Part shown: positions 43,517 through 53,208 of the stretch, in pieces
Layout: each line of letters begins with the position of its first letter
Numbering within the stretch: the first letter of the stretch is position 1
NCBI RefSeq assembly: GCF_015245355.1
Contig: NZ_CP063311.1
Location: 951,313 to 1,015,312, forward strand
Length of the DNA stretch: 64,000 nucleotides
From: Anabaenopsis elenkinii CCIBt3563
GTDB lineage: Bacteria > Cyanobacteriota > Cyanobacteriia > Cyanobacteriales > Nostocaceae
Reading direction: 5' to 3'
Position numbers and translations under genes: made by a program
Notes under the pieces: model-generated
What the model was told of the DNA's origin: nothing
Seen by the model: only the letters and a program-made list of their open reading frames with translations
The model's database searches: none

Positions 43517-43968
43517 AAAAACAAAGTACACAGATTTATTTTTTAGTTTCTAGATACATGTCATAGAAAAGCTAAAGTTTTGAGATGGGCATACTTACAT
43601 TATCTGGCGCTGGTTAAAATACGATGGCAATAAATATAGATATAGCAAGTCTTTAAACCACATTTCAGGCGTGGTCAGTATCTATTTGTCATATCTAACC
43701 TGCTGGTTGATATATTGTATTTCCTGTTCTCATAGGTACTCTTACATCTGTGGTTGATTAACTCTTGCGTGTATTTCACTCAGGCGACAACAGCTATAAG
43801 AGGTCACACATCATTTTCCGTGTAAATTTTTCAATTGCCTACAGTCTTGTATCTGAGCAGTGCTGGCAGTGGGTTTTGAGAATGCTAAATATTTCTCCAG
43901 CCAAGGCTGGCCTTATTTGCTGTACCTGCGTTGTAGTTATGGTGCAATACCACACTCACCGAAAAGTC
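43517..43968. other. Upstream region of the HetZ-like gene
   Basis: No separate gene recognised. The frame of the HetZ-like gene stays open upstream to 43765, but the 68 extra residues are Cys-rich and unlike the family, so this is more likely leader DNA. I found no clear HetR palindrome or NtcA GTA-N8-TAC site. Confidence 0.5.
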
Positions 43969-45189
43969 ATGAAAGCCAACCTTGTAAATCTACCAACTTC
44001 AAAATCTGCTGTTTTCTCCAATGTTGCGCCGGCAGAATTGCTCCCAGAGGATGAGAATAGCTTGAGACAATTTTTGTATCAAGAAATGCTTTCTGGTGTG
44101 AAGGCGGCATCTGATTGTATACAAGCAGTATCCCAGCGTATAGCTACAGAAGTTGAACGAATATGTCATAAAAGCTCGCGTATCCAACAATCTGGTGAAG
44201 TCCAGTCATGGCAAGTTAATTTAGCTAGGCATCGCCTGCAAAAGTGCCTGCATTACTACCAACTAGGTTCCCGGCGGGGGCGAGTGGAATTACATAGTAC
44301 TTTAGGTGCTATGGTTTACCGTCATGTGTCCATTGCTGGTTCAGAGTTGGGGTTTAATGCTCGTTACACTCTGATTGAAGATTTTTTACAAGCGTTTTAC
44401 ATCGAAGCTATTAAGGCTTTCCGCCGGGAAAACCAATTGTCAGAAGATTATCAACCCAGGACTCAGTTGCAATTGGCAGAATACATGGCGTTTACGGAGC
44501 AATATGCTAAACGTCGGATTAATTTACCAGCTGGGAATAATCAGCAATTGATTATCCTCCGCGCTCAAGGTTTTGCCCGTCGTCAGCCCCAGGAAACTAC
44601 TGTAGATATTGAAATGGCGGTGGAAACTGCTAAGAGTGAAGAGGCAGAATCTTATCAGCGCAACTCGGCGTTGCAACAGATTAGATCCCAGATGGTTGCT
44701 CAAACTAACTTTGATCTGTCCGATGAGTCGGAACGCGATCGCGTAATTGCGGAACTGGCAAAATACCTGGAGTCTCAAGGTCAGTCTGACTGTGTGGACT
44801 ACCTGAAGCTGAAATTACAAGACCTCTGTGCCCCAGAAATTGACCAAATTCTGGGTTTAACTAGCCGCCAGCGCGACTATCTACAACAGCGTTTTAAATA
44901 CCATGTGGAGAAATTCGCCAAGAACCACCACTGGCAATTAGTTCATCAATGGTTGGGTGCGGGTTTGGAGCAAAAGTTGGGCTTAACTTCTGGACAATGG
45001 GACATCTTTGTGAGTGTGTTATCTCCTGAGCAGCAACAGATTTTGCAGTTGAAAATTACTCGACATAGTGATCAGGCGATCGCTAAAGCGATAAAATGTA
45101 CACCTAAGCAGCTGCAAAAGCGCTGGACTCAAATGCTAGAAGTGGCATGGGATATTCGTAATGGCGAGAATCATGTGCAAGCCAGTTAA
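43969..45189 (+). CDS. HetZ-family protein (heterocyst-differentiation regulator or paralogue)
   Basis: 406 residues from the ATG at 43969 (MKANLVNLP), close to the usual HetZ length of about 400. Landmarks: IATEVERICHKSSRIQQSGE, VNLARHRLQKCLHYYQLGSR, RGRVELHSTLGAMVYRHVS, FLQAFYIEAIKAFRRENQL, QLAEYMAFTEQYAKRRINLP. The C-terminal third (LTSRQRDYLQQRFKYHVEKF, QAIAKAIKCTPKQLQKRW) looks like a sigma-factor-type helix-turn-helix. HetZ binds DNA and acts with HetR early in heterocyst development. hetP and patU3 genes, typical neighbours of hetZ, are absent here, so this may be a HetZ paralogue. Confidence 0.82.
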   Translation: MKANLVNLPTSKSAVFSNVAPAELLPEDENSLRQFLYQEMLSGVKAASDCIQAVSQRIATEVERICHKSSRIQQSGEVQSWQVNLARHRLQKCLHYYQLGSRRGRVELHSTLGAMVYRHVSIAGSELGFNARYTLIEDFLQAFYIEAIKAFRRENQLSEDYQPRTQLQLAEYMAFTEQYAKRRINLPAGNNQQLIILRAQGFARRQPQETTVDIEMAVETAKSEEAESYQRNSALQQIRSQMVAQTNFDLSDESERDRVIAELAKYLESQGQSDCVDYLKLKLQDLCAPEIDQILGLTSRQRDYLQQRFKYHVEKFAKNHHWQLVHQWLGAGLEQKLGLTSGQWDIFVSVLSPEQQQILQLKITRHSDQAIAKAIKCTPKQLQKRWTQMLEVAWDIRNGENHVQAS

Positions 45190-45494
45190 AACCAAATTTC
45201 CCCCAGATCAACTTCTCTTAATTCCCCATCAATAACTACAAAAAATTACCTCTGCTACTCACAAGGGGAAGATGGGGAAATTATTGCAAAAGTCAAAAGT
45301 AAAATGCTGATTATCCAATGGTTTTGGAGTTTTATCATCTTCTGCGACCCCTGTTCCTTATGGTCAAAGAATACTATTTGTTGTTGATGAATTTACCTCA
45401 GATCACAAAATTAAAAATTTATTAACCTAGTATTTACTGTTGCTTGCAGGAAATCCTAAAATCAGGAAATCTTGTCAAATCAAGCAAAATCAAC
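45190..45494. other. Intergenic region before the nuclease gene
   Basis: No gene seen. Imperfect inverted repeat AAATTTCCCCC (45193) with GGGGAAATT (45275) could end transcription of the HetZ-like gene. The nuclease frame extends upstream to a TTG at 45444, without a ribosome-binding site. Confidence 0.45.
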
Positions 45495-45977
45495 ATGAGT
45501 CAGGGCGGAAGGGCAGTTACATCTGGTAATGTCTTAGAAAACTGTGTGGAAGGTACTTTGCAGGGACATGGATATCTTCAAGTTGGCTGTGATTTAGCGA
45601 GAAAACAGCGCCTTGAATATCTATTACGCCCGAATAATATACCCAAAAGATATGCAAGACAGGTTTATATCGGACCAGGAATTTATGGTAGCGATATAAA
45701 TGTAGATTTTTATATTATTGGTAGCGGTCCAGTTGCTTCTGGACTGATTATTGAATGTAAATGGCAGCAAACTAGTGGTTCAGTAGATGAAAAACTTCCC
45801 TATCTCAACTTGAATATTCAAAACTGCTATCCCACACAAGCAATGGTCTTAATCGATGGTGGAGGCGCGAAACCACAAGCCATCTCATGGTTACAAACAC
45901 AAGTTGTTTCTAATCAAAACTTATTAGCAGTTTTTGACTTGAGAGGCTTTATTACCTGGTCTAACAATAACCTTTAA
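45495..45977 (+). CDS. PD-(D/E)XK-type restriction endonuclease
   Basis: 160 residues from the ATG at 45495 (MSQGGRAVTSGNVLENCVEG). A TTG at 45444 would add 17. The catalytic core is visible: an acidic residue in GIYGSDINVDFYI, then SGLIIECKWQQTSGSVDEKL, the E-x-K of the PD-(D/E)XK fold with a following Gln. Partner enzyme: the adenine methylase gene that ends tail-to-tail with it, their stop codons sharing TTAA. The pair looks like a small Type II restriction-modification system. The recognition site is unknown. A degenerate or orphan nuclease cannot be excluded, as activity cannot be read from sequence. Confidence 0.8.
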   Translation: MSQGGRAVTSGNVLENCVEGTLQGHGYLQVGCDLARKQRLEYLLRPNNIPKRYARQVYIGPGIYGSDINVDFYIIGSGPVASGLIIECKWQQTSGSVDEKLPYLNLNIQNCYPTQAMVLIDGGGAKPQAISWLQTQVVSNQNLLAVFDLRGFITWSNNNL

Positions 45978-46801
45978 TAGGAAGTTACTAATAGTTCACT
46001 TATTTGTCCTCGCTTTTTAGGATTACAATTAATTGACCTGCTGGCTGATATTGTATAAATCTGGAAGCCGCCATAAAGTTGGCGAATAAATTCACAATCT
46101 GAATTAGACAGCATAACTTTTACTCCCCGCCGAGCTAGTTCTTCAAATATCTCCTTGAGTTGAACTTGTTGGGTTTCACCAAAGCAATAGTGGCTATAAG
46201 CTGTGAAATAACTGGTTGCACTGACAGGATAGTATGGGGGGTCAAAATAAACAAAATCATTACTGCTAGTGGCATGATTTAACACATCTGTAAAATCTGC
46301 TTGTTTAATTTCCGCGCTATGAAGGGCTGCTGATGCTGCTCGTAGTATATCTTCAGGGCAAATATTAGGATTTTTATATTTTCCCAGAGGGACGTTAAAT
46401 TTACCTTGAGAATTGACTCGATACAGTCCATTGAAACAAGTTTTATTCAAATAGATGAAACGAGCAGCTTGTTCTAAGTCAGTCCCTCCCGGTGAGGCTC
46501 TGACATGATAGTAATAGTCTTGACTATGCTGCTGATGATGTGCTTGTAACAGACAGATTAATTCTTCAACACTATCCTTGACACAGCGATAAGTTGTAAT
46601 TAATTCGGTATTAATATCACTTAATATAGATCCAGGGGGATGGAGATAGAAAAAAACCGCCCCACCTCCTAAAAATGGCTCATAGTAGGTTTGATATTCC
46701 TGGGGAAAATATTGATTATATTGTGTGATTAACCGAGCTTTACCACCAGCCCACTTTAAAAATGGACGGGTCAAAATTTTGGCAGATATTTGACTTACCA
46801 T
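45974..46801 (-). CDS. D12-class adenine-specific DNA methyltransferase (Dam-like)
   Basis: 275 residues from the ATG at 46801 (MVSQISAK); a TTG at 46810 would add three. Motif I RPFLKWAGGKARLI, motif FLGGGAVFF, the target-region KTCFNGLYRVNSQGKFNVP and the catalytic motif IV DPPY (in VYFDPPYYPVS) are all intact, so it should be active. D12/alpha-class enzymes often methylate GATC, but related ones have other sites. GATC lies in the HIP1 octamer that is abundant here. It is convergent with the nuclease gene and overlaps it by 4 bases. Confidence 0.9.
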   Translation of the reverse strand: MVSQISAKILTRPFLKWAGGKARLITQYNQYFPQEYQTYYEPFLGGGAVFFYLHPPGSILSDINTELITTYRCVKDSVEELICLLQAHHQQHSQDYYYHVRASPGGTDLEQAARFIYLNKTCFNGLYRVNSQGKFNVPLGKYKNPNICPEDILRAASAALHSAEIKQADFTDVLNHATSSNDFVYFDPPYYPVSATSYFTAYSHYCFGETQQVQLKEIFEELARRGVKVMLSNSDCEFIRQLYGGFQIYTISASRSINCNPKKRGQISELLVTSY

Positions 46802-46945
46802 TGATTCCAACTCAGCTAGTAAACATCAGAATTATAGGGGAGGAAGCATATTTTATCTGAGTTGAGTAATTTTTTGGCTGCATAGATTACAATAATATCA
46901 ATGTCAAAGCAAGTGTAATTGTATAACAAGGCAGTATATATTCAA

Positions 46946-47152
46946 ATGTTTGACGGATTTTGGGATAACGTCTTTCGCTACCCGCGCTACTTTGTTACTA
47001 TCCTCTTAGGGGTGTTTATCAACACGGTGGAGCCATTAATGCCATTGTTAAAACGCCCTGTAACCCTGATTGCTCTTTTAGGTTTGTTGGTGGGTAGCCT
47101 AGTGTTTGTCAGTCTTACCCTGCGGGCGATGCTAGGCTTGAGTACAGTGTAA
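46946..47152 (+). CDS. DUF751 (Ycf33-like) small membrane protein
   Basis: 68 residues from the ATG at 46946; the frame opens at 46919 with a less fitting start. Pattern MFDGFWDNVFRYPRYFVTIL is typical, with two membrane helices (TILLGVFINTVEPLMPLL and LIALLGLLVGSLVFVSLTL). The family is shared with plastid Ycf33 and its function is unknown. It precedes rbfA by about 110 bases, a common cyanobacterial order. Confidence 0.85.
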   Translation: MFDGFWDNVFRYPRYFVTILLGVFINTVEPLMPLLKRPVTLIALLGLLVGSLVFVSLTLRAMLGLSTV

Positions 47153-47260
47153 GCTCAAAGCATCAGGTGTTGATATGTTGGGCATTGAGCGCTTGTAACT
47201 CTCCCCTGTGCAATTTATATATAATTATGTCGTACAACCTCTGTGAGGAGGCAAAACTTT

Positions 47261-47683
47261 ATGGCTACTAGTCGCCGCGTTTCCCGCGTTGCTGAATTGA
47301 TTAAACGGGAAGTTAGCCAAATGCTACTACACGGTATTAAAGATGACCGTGTTGGTACAGGTATGGTCAGTGTTACTTATGTAGATGTTTCTGGTGATCT
47401 CCAACACGCCAAGGTCTACGTTAGTATTTATGGTACGGAGTCAGCTAAGTCAGAAACAATGGCGGGTTTAAGGTCTGCAACTGGTTTTATCCGCAGCGAA
47501 CTTGGTTCACGAGTAAGGCTGCGTCGCACACCGGAAGTGATTTTTATTGAAGACGATTCTATAGAGCGTGGGACTAAGGTACTCTCGCTTTTGAATCAAC
47601 TGGAGTATGAGCGATCGCCAGAAAATATCTCAGTAGCAGATAGTACCGATGAAGATGATCAATCTTCTTCAAGAAGTCACTGA
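47261..47683 (+). CDS. rbfA: Ribosome-binding factor A
   Basis: 30S maturation factor, KH-like fold. The 140 residues from the ATG at 47261 ([20 protein letters not shown]) have GAGGAGG 9 bases upstream; a GTG at 47243 is also in frame but would leave the ribosome-binding site inside the gene. Core motifs [32 protein letters not shown] and [20 protein letters not shown] are complete. The short acidic, Ser-rich end is normal for cyanobacteria. Confidence 0.95.
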   Translation: MATSRRVSRVAELIKREVSQMLLHGIKDDRVGTGMVSVTYVDVSGDLQHAKVYVSIYGTESAKSETMAGLRSATGFIRSELGSRVRLRRTPEVIFIEDDSIERGTKVLSLLNQLEYERSPENISVADSTDEDDQSSSRSH

Positions 47684-48090
47684 CTAACAATCTCACCGAA
47701 TTATCTACGCTGACGAAGCCCCTGGCTTTAGCCGTGGGGTTTCCTCAGCAGCTTTGGGCTACCTTGGCAATACTTTGTTATAATTGGTTTATAAATCCTC
47801 GGGAACTTATGGTGTAATCCCAAGTCATTAAATATACTCTTAAAATTAACTTACTAGCAAGTTAATTCAATTTGGCGAAAAGCACTAATTCTAGTACATC
47901 TGGACTTCAAGTCACAATTTATTGACATTCTTAACATTTCTTTAGATAATTTGAAGGTGTATAGCGTCAAAATAAGATTAGTTCCGTATAGCAAACTACA
48001 AAACCCTAGCCACAAGTCTGATGCTGTTCATATTTGTTCCTAGCGTTTGATAGGAACAATGTCTACTTGTAAACTTTGTGAGTAAAAATC
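47684..48090. other. Intergenic region after rbfA
   Basis: No gene seen. Contains the hairpin at 47718-47739, then AT-rich sequence leading to the DUF4327 gene. Confidence 0.5.
47718..47739 (+). other. Hairpin GCCCCTGGCTTTAGCCGTGGGG, like an IS200/IS605-type end
   Basis: Palindromic stem CCCC-x-GGC / GCC-x-GGGG with a TTTA loop. The core GGCTTTAGCC is common in ends of IS200/IS605-group elements in cyanobacteria. No transposase gene is nearby, so it is a remnant or solo end, or simply a terminator for rbfA. Confidence 0.35.
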
Positions 48091-48336
48091 ATGAGTGTGA
48101 ATACGGTGCCTTCTATCAATTACTACTCCTACTACTCTTTAGATTTGATTCAAGATGAAGCACGCCAGCTGGTACAAAAGGGAATTGTTAGTCGACAACA
48201 GCCCATATATACATTGTGTCAATACATACCTGCTAGAGAGTGGGTATGTGTGGAATATGAGTTAGAAAGATGTGACTTTTTATTACGCGATCGCATTGGC
48301 GATCTAATTGGCCGAGAAGAATGGGAAAATGACTAA
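48091..48336 (+). CDS. DUF4327 family small protein
   Basis: 81 residues, matching the cyanobacterial DUF4327 family almost throughout: YYSLDLIQDEARQLVQKGIV, SRQQPIYTLCQYIPAREWV, then CVEYELERCDFLLRDRIGDL. Soluble, mostly helical, acidic end. The function is unknown. Monocistronic as far as can be seen. Confidence 0.88.
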   Translation: MSVNTVPSINYYSYYSLDLIQDEARQLVQKGIVSRQQPIYTLCQYIPAREWVCVEYELERCDFLLRDRIGDLIGREEWEND

Positions 48337-48660
48337 TTATTCTATGGTGAACGCCATGGGATCACTATCAGAGTGGGGATTTTCTGTTTATTGCGGATGT
48401 TTGTAATTGACAGCAAGCAATTGAATAATCAATTGGAGGGGATAATCTCTAGTTTTTAAATGTATTTCCTCATCCACAATCTAAGTTTTTGCACTAATTT
48501 CACGAGCATTAGAACCTGAACTTATACAATTTTGCTAGTTAGGAAGGGGTGGACGCAATTTTTGGTTGAGATGAGCCACCCTATGACTTAAGTATCTTAA
48601 TATAGATTTAATATCCGTAGTAGTTGAACACATGAAACTGCTGCGGTAATTTTTTGATAA
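48337..48660. other. Intergenic region with a weak dispersed-repeat copy
   Basis: No gene seen. 48350-48377 reads AACGCCATGGGATCACTATC then AGAGTGG, a rearranged match to the dispersed repeat. Confidence 0.4.
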
Positions 48661-49014
48661 TTAACCTACCTGTTCTAAATACTGGTGAACATCTTCAAGA
48701 ATTTGTGTCAGTTCAGCTTCTGTAGTTAAGCGAATATTCAAGTCGCGTACCGTCAGAAGAACTTTAGCAGCAAAGGGACTCGGCCAAATGTTGGGATTAC
48801 AAAAAATCTCTAAAAATACTTCACCAGTATAGCGATACTCTAAGGGAGGGTGAGGGGTAACTTTACCGACACTAGGATGGGATTTAGAGGCCACAGCTTT
48901 GAGACTTACCATTAATTCATCTATGGCGGCCTTTAATTCCCGTGCTTTTTGGGGGGAAAAACCGAAGGAGACAGAACCGGAAATCAGATTCAGTGTTAAA
49001 GGAGTGGAAGACAT
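48661..49014 (-). CDS. Unknown small cytoplasmic protein
   Basis: 117 residues, no recognised domain. Beta-rich start (LTLNLISGSVSFGFSPQKAR), a helical middle (ELKAAIDELMVSLKAVASKS) and a helical end (LTQILEDVHQYLEQVG). No signal peptide. Probably a conserved cyanobacterial family. The dispersed repeat at 49033-49058 lies just upstream of the start. Confidence 0.7.
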   Translation of the reverse strand: MSSTPLTLNLISGSVSFGFSPQKARELKAAIDELMVSLKAVASKSHPSVGKVTPHPPLEYRYTGEVFLEIFCNPNIWPSPFAAKVLLTVRDLNIRLTTEAELTQILEDVHQYLEQVG

Positions 49015-49032
49015 GAGCTATTTTTCAACAGT

Positions 49033-49058
49033 GATAGCGTAGGGTGGCGTAAGCCATA
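49033..49058 (-). repeat. Small dispersed repeat, intergenic
   Basis: Minus strand: ATGGCTTACGCCACCCTACG then CTATC. This variant is the closest relative of the copy that forms the phytochrome start at 50451. Confidence 0.75.
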
Positions 49059-49237
49059 TGATATTACCTATGTTACTAGTATTAGAGCCAAGTTTATCTG
49101 TAAACAATTGCAGTAAAGTAGCTGAAAAACAGCAATTATAGCCAGATATAGGCAACAGTTTGTAAAAATATTACACACTTAATATCGGTTTTAAGTTTTA
49201 CATTATATGTCATAGCAACAAATGTTAAATATGTTTT

Positions 49238-50122
49238 ATGACTAAAGACAACCGCCCGGAAGTACAAAAGGTGTTAGTTTCCACCCTACTGCTGAATCTT
49301 TTGGTGGTAGGATTGAAAGGATTTTTGGGCTATACTACAGGCTCTTTGAGCTTGTTAGCTGATGCCCTACATAGTATGACAGATGGAGCCAGTAATATTT
49401 TAGGCTTAGTTGCCAATAGATATTCAGCGCCGGAACCAGATAGAGAACACCCTTACGGACACCAGAAATTTGAATCTGTGGGAGCTTTAGGAATTGGGGT
49501 TTTGTTGGTGATCGCCTGCTTTGAAATTCTTCAAGGTGTAGTGGAGCGAATTACTCAAGGTAGTGAACCTGTAGAGATATCCCCAGTAGAGTTGTGGTTA
49601 TTACTTGTGGTACTAGGTATCAATATTTTTATAGCTTCTTACGAGCGTCGGGTAGGTCAGCGCCTAGGTAGTGCAATTTTGATTGCTGATGCTACACACA
49701 CCATGAGTGATGTTTGGGTGACCATTTCTGTAATTGGGGGTTTGATCGGGGTTTGGCGAGGTTATGAATGGTTAGATGTGGTGTTAGCTTTTCCTGTCGC
49801 TTTGTTAGTCTTAGGGAGTGCTTGGTCAGTGTTCAAAACCAATTTACCTTGGCTGGTAGATCAAATGGCCATCGCACCAGAAACCATTAAGGCGATCGCT
49901 ATTGGTGTTCCTGGGGTGATTAATTGTCATAACATCGCCTCGCGGGGTGTTTTAGGTCGCCAACTGTTCATAGAAATGAATTTAATTATAGATGCCGTAG
50001 ATGTAGAAACAGCCCATAGGATTAGCACAGAAGTAGAAAGGCGACTAGAAACACATTTCAGACCCACTAGGATTTTAATTCATATCGAGCCGCCAGCATA
50101 CCAGTCTGAGGAAATCAGGTAA
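49238..50122 (+). CDS. Cation diffusion facilitator, Fe/Mn-type (MMT1/FieF-like)
   Basis: 294 residues, six helices. Metal sites are of the Asp-rich type: DALHSMTDG in helix 2 and DATHTMSD in helix 5 (D-x3-D pattern), unlike the His-x3-Asp exporter at 7787-8767. The C-terminal cytoplasmic domain shows GVPGVINCHNIASRGVLGRQ and HRISTEVERRLE. Probably exports Fe2+, Mn2+ or Co2+; the substrate is inferred from the motif class. It stands alone. Confidence 0.88.
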   Translation: MTKDNRPEVQKVLVSTLLLNLLVVGLKGFLGYTTGSLSLLADALHSMTDGASNILGLVANRYSAPEPDREHPYGHQKFESVGALGIGVLLVIACFEILQGVVERITQGSEPVEISPVELWLLLVVLGINIFIASYERRVGQRLGSAILIADATHTMSDVWVTISVIGGLIGVWRGYEWLDVVLAFPVALLVLGSAWSVFKTNLPWLVDQMAIAPETIKAIAIGVPGVINCHNIASRGVLGRQLFIEMNLIIDAVDVETAHRISTEVERRLETHFRPTRILIHIEPPAYQSEEIR

Positions 50123-50450
50123 ACCTTGACACTCCCCACCTTAGAGATAGATATAAGTTGGAAAAATTGATAATTTATATTAAAATGTAACTATAATTAA
50201 CATTATCTAAAGTTTATTGACCAGGCTTTAAATACTGTTTTAGGCGAAAAAAACAGCAATTTCACATAAATTGTCAACTACTACTGAAGACAGTCACCAG
50301 TCGTTAGTATCAAGGCAATTAATTATGTGTATCCTATAGTTATGCACCGAATAAAGGACTATGGAAATCCAAGTATTAGGAGTGTTGGAAGGATGAAACG
50401 GGACTGCTAAATGACAAGTTGAGACCTAGTCTCAAAAATACTTGTAATCT
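50123..50450. other. Intergenic region upstream of the phytochrome gene
   Basis: No gene seen. AT-rich; short palindrome TGAGACCTAGTCTCA at about 50420-50434 just before the start. No clear ribosome-binding site precedes the ATG. Confidence 0.5.
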
Positions 50451-50479
50451 ATGGCTTACCCCACGCTACGGTATCAGGA
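50451..50479 (+). repeat. Small dispersed repeat at the phytochrome start codon
   Basis: ATGGCTTACCCCACGCTACG then GTATCAGGA. It matches the 49033-49058 copy with few changes and encodes [10 protein letters not shown], the first residues of the phytochrome. Confidence 0.65.
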
Positions 50480-52745
50480 CTTAAAAGTGAGTGATCAAGA
50501 TATTACTATCCCTTTTCCAGTTGATGTTAGCAACTGTAACAAAGAGCCAATTCATATTCCTGGCTCTATCCAGTCTCATGGAGTCATGTTTGCTCTCCAA
50601 GAAGCAGATTTTACTATCCTACAAGTCAGTGATAATGTATTCAACTTCTTTGGGTTACACCCAGAAGAAGTAATCAATAAAAATCTGAGCCAATTACTGG
50701 GATTAGAGCAAATTAGGTTACTAAGAGAATCTTTAGATGAAGATGATTTACTAATTGTGAATCCCATAGAATTGAGTATAAATGTAGATAATAGAACTGT
50801 ATATTTTGATGGGATTGTTCACCGTTCCCAGGGAGTGATAATTTTAGAATTGGAGCCGATAACCTCGGAAAAGGGGAAGATTTTTTTTAACATTTACCAT
50901 TTAATAAAAAGTACGATATCTAAGCTAAAAAAAGCAGCAAATATCGGGGAATTTAGTGATATTCTTGTCAGACAGATTAAGAGGATCACCGGTTTCCATA
51001 GAGTAATGGTTTATCGATTTGATCAGGATTGGAATGGTGCAGTTATTGCTGAACAAAAGCCAGAATATCTGACAACCTATTTAGGATTACATTACCCAGC
51101 TTCTGACATTCCCGCACAAGCTAGAAAACTCTATAGCCAAAACTGGCTGAGACTGATACCAAATATAGACTATCAACCGGCGGCAATTGTGCCAAGGAAT
51201 AATCCTTTAACTGAAGAACCTTTAGATTTAAGTAATTCCGTCTTAAGGAGCGTCTCGCCCTTACACATTGAGTATATGCAGAATATGGGGGTGACTGCTT
51301 CCATGTCAATTTCCATTATGAAAGATGGAAAACTTTGGGGATTAATTGCTTGTCATCACCAAGCACCGAAATTTATCCCCTATGAAATTCGGAATGCTTG
51401 TGAATTTTTAGGACAAATAGCCTCTTTAGAAATTTCAGGTAAAGAGGAGAATGAAGATATTGAATATAAACTGTATTTGCAATCTTGCAACTACAAGTTA
51501 GTAGAGTATATGTCATTAGAACAGAACTTCATTCATGGTTTAATTAACCACGACCCCAGTCTGTTAAATATTGCCAATGCTCAAGGAGCAGCCGTATGCT
51601 TTGATGGTGAGTATTTTACCGTGGGTAATACTCCGCAAAAACAGGAAATGCAAGAGTTAGTAGAATGGATTCATGAAAACCAAAAGGACGAGATTTTCTA
51701 CACTGATTGCCTATCTCAAGTTTACCCAGAAGCTGAGAAATTAGGGAATGTGGCCAGTGGTTTGATGGTAGTTTCCATTTCCAAAATTCAGAAAAACTAT
51801 GTTTTATGGTTTCGCCCGGAGGTAGTGCAAACTGTAGATTGGGGAGGTAATCCCAATAAACCTGTAGAAGTGGAAGAAAATGGAAGTATACGCCTATCAC
51901 CGCGCAAATCCTTTGAATTATGGAAAGAAACAGTACTATTAAAGTCTCTACCTTGGAAATCCCCAGAAATAAATGCAGCGCTGGAGTTGAGAAGTGCAAT
52001 TATTGGCTTAGTGCTGCGCAAAGCGGATGAATTAGCACAGCTCAATATAGAACTCGAACGTAGTAATAGAGAATTGGATGCCTTTGCTTATATAGCTTCC
52101 CATGACTTAAAGGAACCACTACGGGGGATTCACAATTATTCTAACTTCCTGATGGAAGATTACGGCGGGTTGCTGAATGAAGAAGGTAAGAAAAAGTTAC
52201 AAACATTGATCCGTCTCACCCAGCGGATGGAGGATTTAATCGATTCACTGCTGCATTTTTCTCGTTTGGGGAGAGCAGACCTGGCCATGCAGATCACAGA
52301 CTTGAATGATGTACTCCATGGTAGTTTAGAATTATTGCGTCCCCGTATTGAGGATATGAAGGTAGATATTCAGGTTCCCAGACCCCTACCCACAGTGTAT
52401 TGCGATCGCATCCGAGTAGGTGAACTGTTTAATAATTTGATTACTAACTCCATCAAATACAATGATAAAGCCAATAAATGGATTTCCATAGGTTACATCG
52501 AGGAACCGCCATCCCCGATTATATTTTATGTGCGAGATAATGGGATTGGGATTCGGGAGAAACACTTTGAGTCAATTTTCCGAATTTTCAAACGACTACA
52601 CGGCCCCAGTAAATATGGGGGAGGTACGGGAGCGGGGTTAACCATTGCCAAAAAAATAGTAGAAAGACACGGGGGGAGAATTTGGGTAGATTCAACCTAC
52701 AGCGAGGGTACTACCTTTTATTTCACATTAGAAGGAGTGAAATAA
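50451..52745 (+). CDS. bphP: Bacteriophytochrome-type histidine kinase (CphB/AphB-like)
   Basis: Red/far-red light sensor kinase of 764 residues: PAS (about 20-130), GAF (150-315), PHY (325-510), HisKA with [15 protein letters not shown] (His box) near 548, and HATPase with NSIKYND and [13 protein letters not shown]. The chromophore Cys29 lies in [17 protein letters not shown], the biliverdin attachment site of bacteriophytochromes. The GAF has PASDIP (216-221), but the Cph1-type GAF Cys is replaced by Leu (SPLHIEY). So it should bind biliverdin. The first ten residues come from a dispersed repeat. The response regulator gene follows 4 bases downstream. Confidence 0.93.
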   Translation: MAYPTLRYQDLKVSDQDITIPFPVDVSNCNKEPIHIPGSIQSHGVMFALQEADFTILQVSDNVFNFFGLHPEEVINKNLSQLLGLEQIRLLRESLDEDDLLIVNPIELSINVDNRTVYFDGIVHRSQGVIILELEPITSEKGKIFFNIYHLIKSTISKLKKAANIGEFSDILVRQIKRITGFHRVMVYRFDQDWNGAVIAEQKPEYLTTYLGLHYPASDIPAQARKLYSQNWLRLIPNIDYQPAAIVPRNNPLTEEPLDLSNSVLRSVSPLHIEYMQNMGVTASMSISIMKDGKLWGLIACHHQAPKFIPYEIRNACEFLGQIASLEISGKEENEDIEYKLYLQSCNYKLVEYMSLEQNFIHGLINHDPSLLNIANAQGAAVCFDGEYFTVGNTPQKQEMQELVEWIHENQKDEIFYTDCLSQVYPEAEKLGNVASGLMVVSISKIQKNYVLWFRPEVVQTVDWGGNPNKPVEVEENGSIRLSPRKSFELWKETVLLKSLPWKSPEINAALELRSAIIGLVLRKADELAQLNIELERSNRELDAFAYIASHDLKEPLRGIHNYSNFLMEDYGGLLNEEGKKKLQTLIRLTQRMEDLIDSLLHFSRLGRADLAMQITDLNDVLHGSLELLRPRIEDMKVDIQVPRPLPTVYCDRIRVGELFNNLITNSIKYNDKANKWISIGYIEEPPSPIIFYVRDNGIGIREKHFESIFRIFKRLHGPSKYGGGTGAGLTIAKKIVERHGGRIWVDSTYSEGTTFYFTLEGVK

Positions 52746-52749
52746 ACTG

Positions 52750-53208
52750 ATGATCGGGAATCTTACCAAGCCTTTACTTGTCATTGAAGATAGCGACGAA
52801 GACTTTGAGGCTCTATGTCGCATTATGAAGAAACAAGCTGTAGTTAATCCTGTGTTTCGCTGTACTGATGGCGATGAGGCCCTAGACTTCCTTTACCACA
52901 CAGGAATTTACAGTAAAACCCAAAACTTACCCCGTCCGTCCATTATTTTGCTAGATCTGAACTTACCGGGAACTGATGGGCGAGAAGTCTTACAGAAAAT
53001 CAAGCAGGATGAGGAGTTTAAATATATCCCTGTAGTTGTATTTACCACCTCATCTAATCCCAAAGACATTGAAATATGTTATCAATCTTGCGTTGCTAGT
53101 TATATGTTAAAGCCCATAGATATTAATAGATTAGTGGAAACTATTCAAAGTTTCATCACTTATTGGCTAGATATAGTTATCCTCCCCGATAGCGGAGCGT
53201 GGCGTTAG
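52750..53208 (+). CDS. Response regulator of the phytochrome (Rcp-like)
   Basis: 152 residues, a single receiver domain without output domain. Phospho-acceptor Asp69 in [13 protein letters not shown], acidic pocket ESD-type IEDSDED at 12-18, the conserved Lys in SYMLKPI. The loop with [12 protein letters not shown] is typical of Rcp1-type regulators paired with cyanobacterial phytochromes. It starts 4 bases after the phytochrome gene, so they are translationally linked. The last residues (PDSGAWR) and the TAG stop lie inside a dispersed repeat, so the original C-terminus may have been altered. Confidence 0.92.
   Translation: MIGNLTKPLLVIEDSDEDFEALCRIMKKQAVVNPVFRCTDGDEALDFLYHTGIYSKTQNLPRPSIILLDLNLPGTDGREVLQKIKQDEEFKYIPVVVFTTSSNPKDIEICYQSCVASYMLKPIDINRLVETIQSFITYWLDIVILPDSGAWR

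Noticed and set aside
43765-43968. Extended N-terminus of the HetZ-like protein
   Set aside because: 68 Cys-rich residues do not resemble HetZ; the ATG at 43969 gives the usual length.
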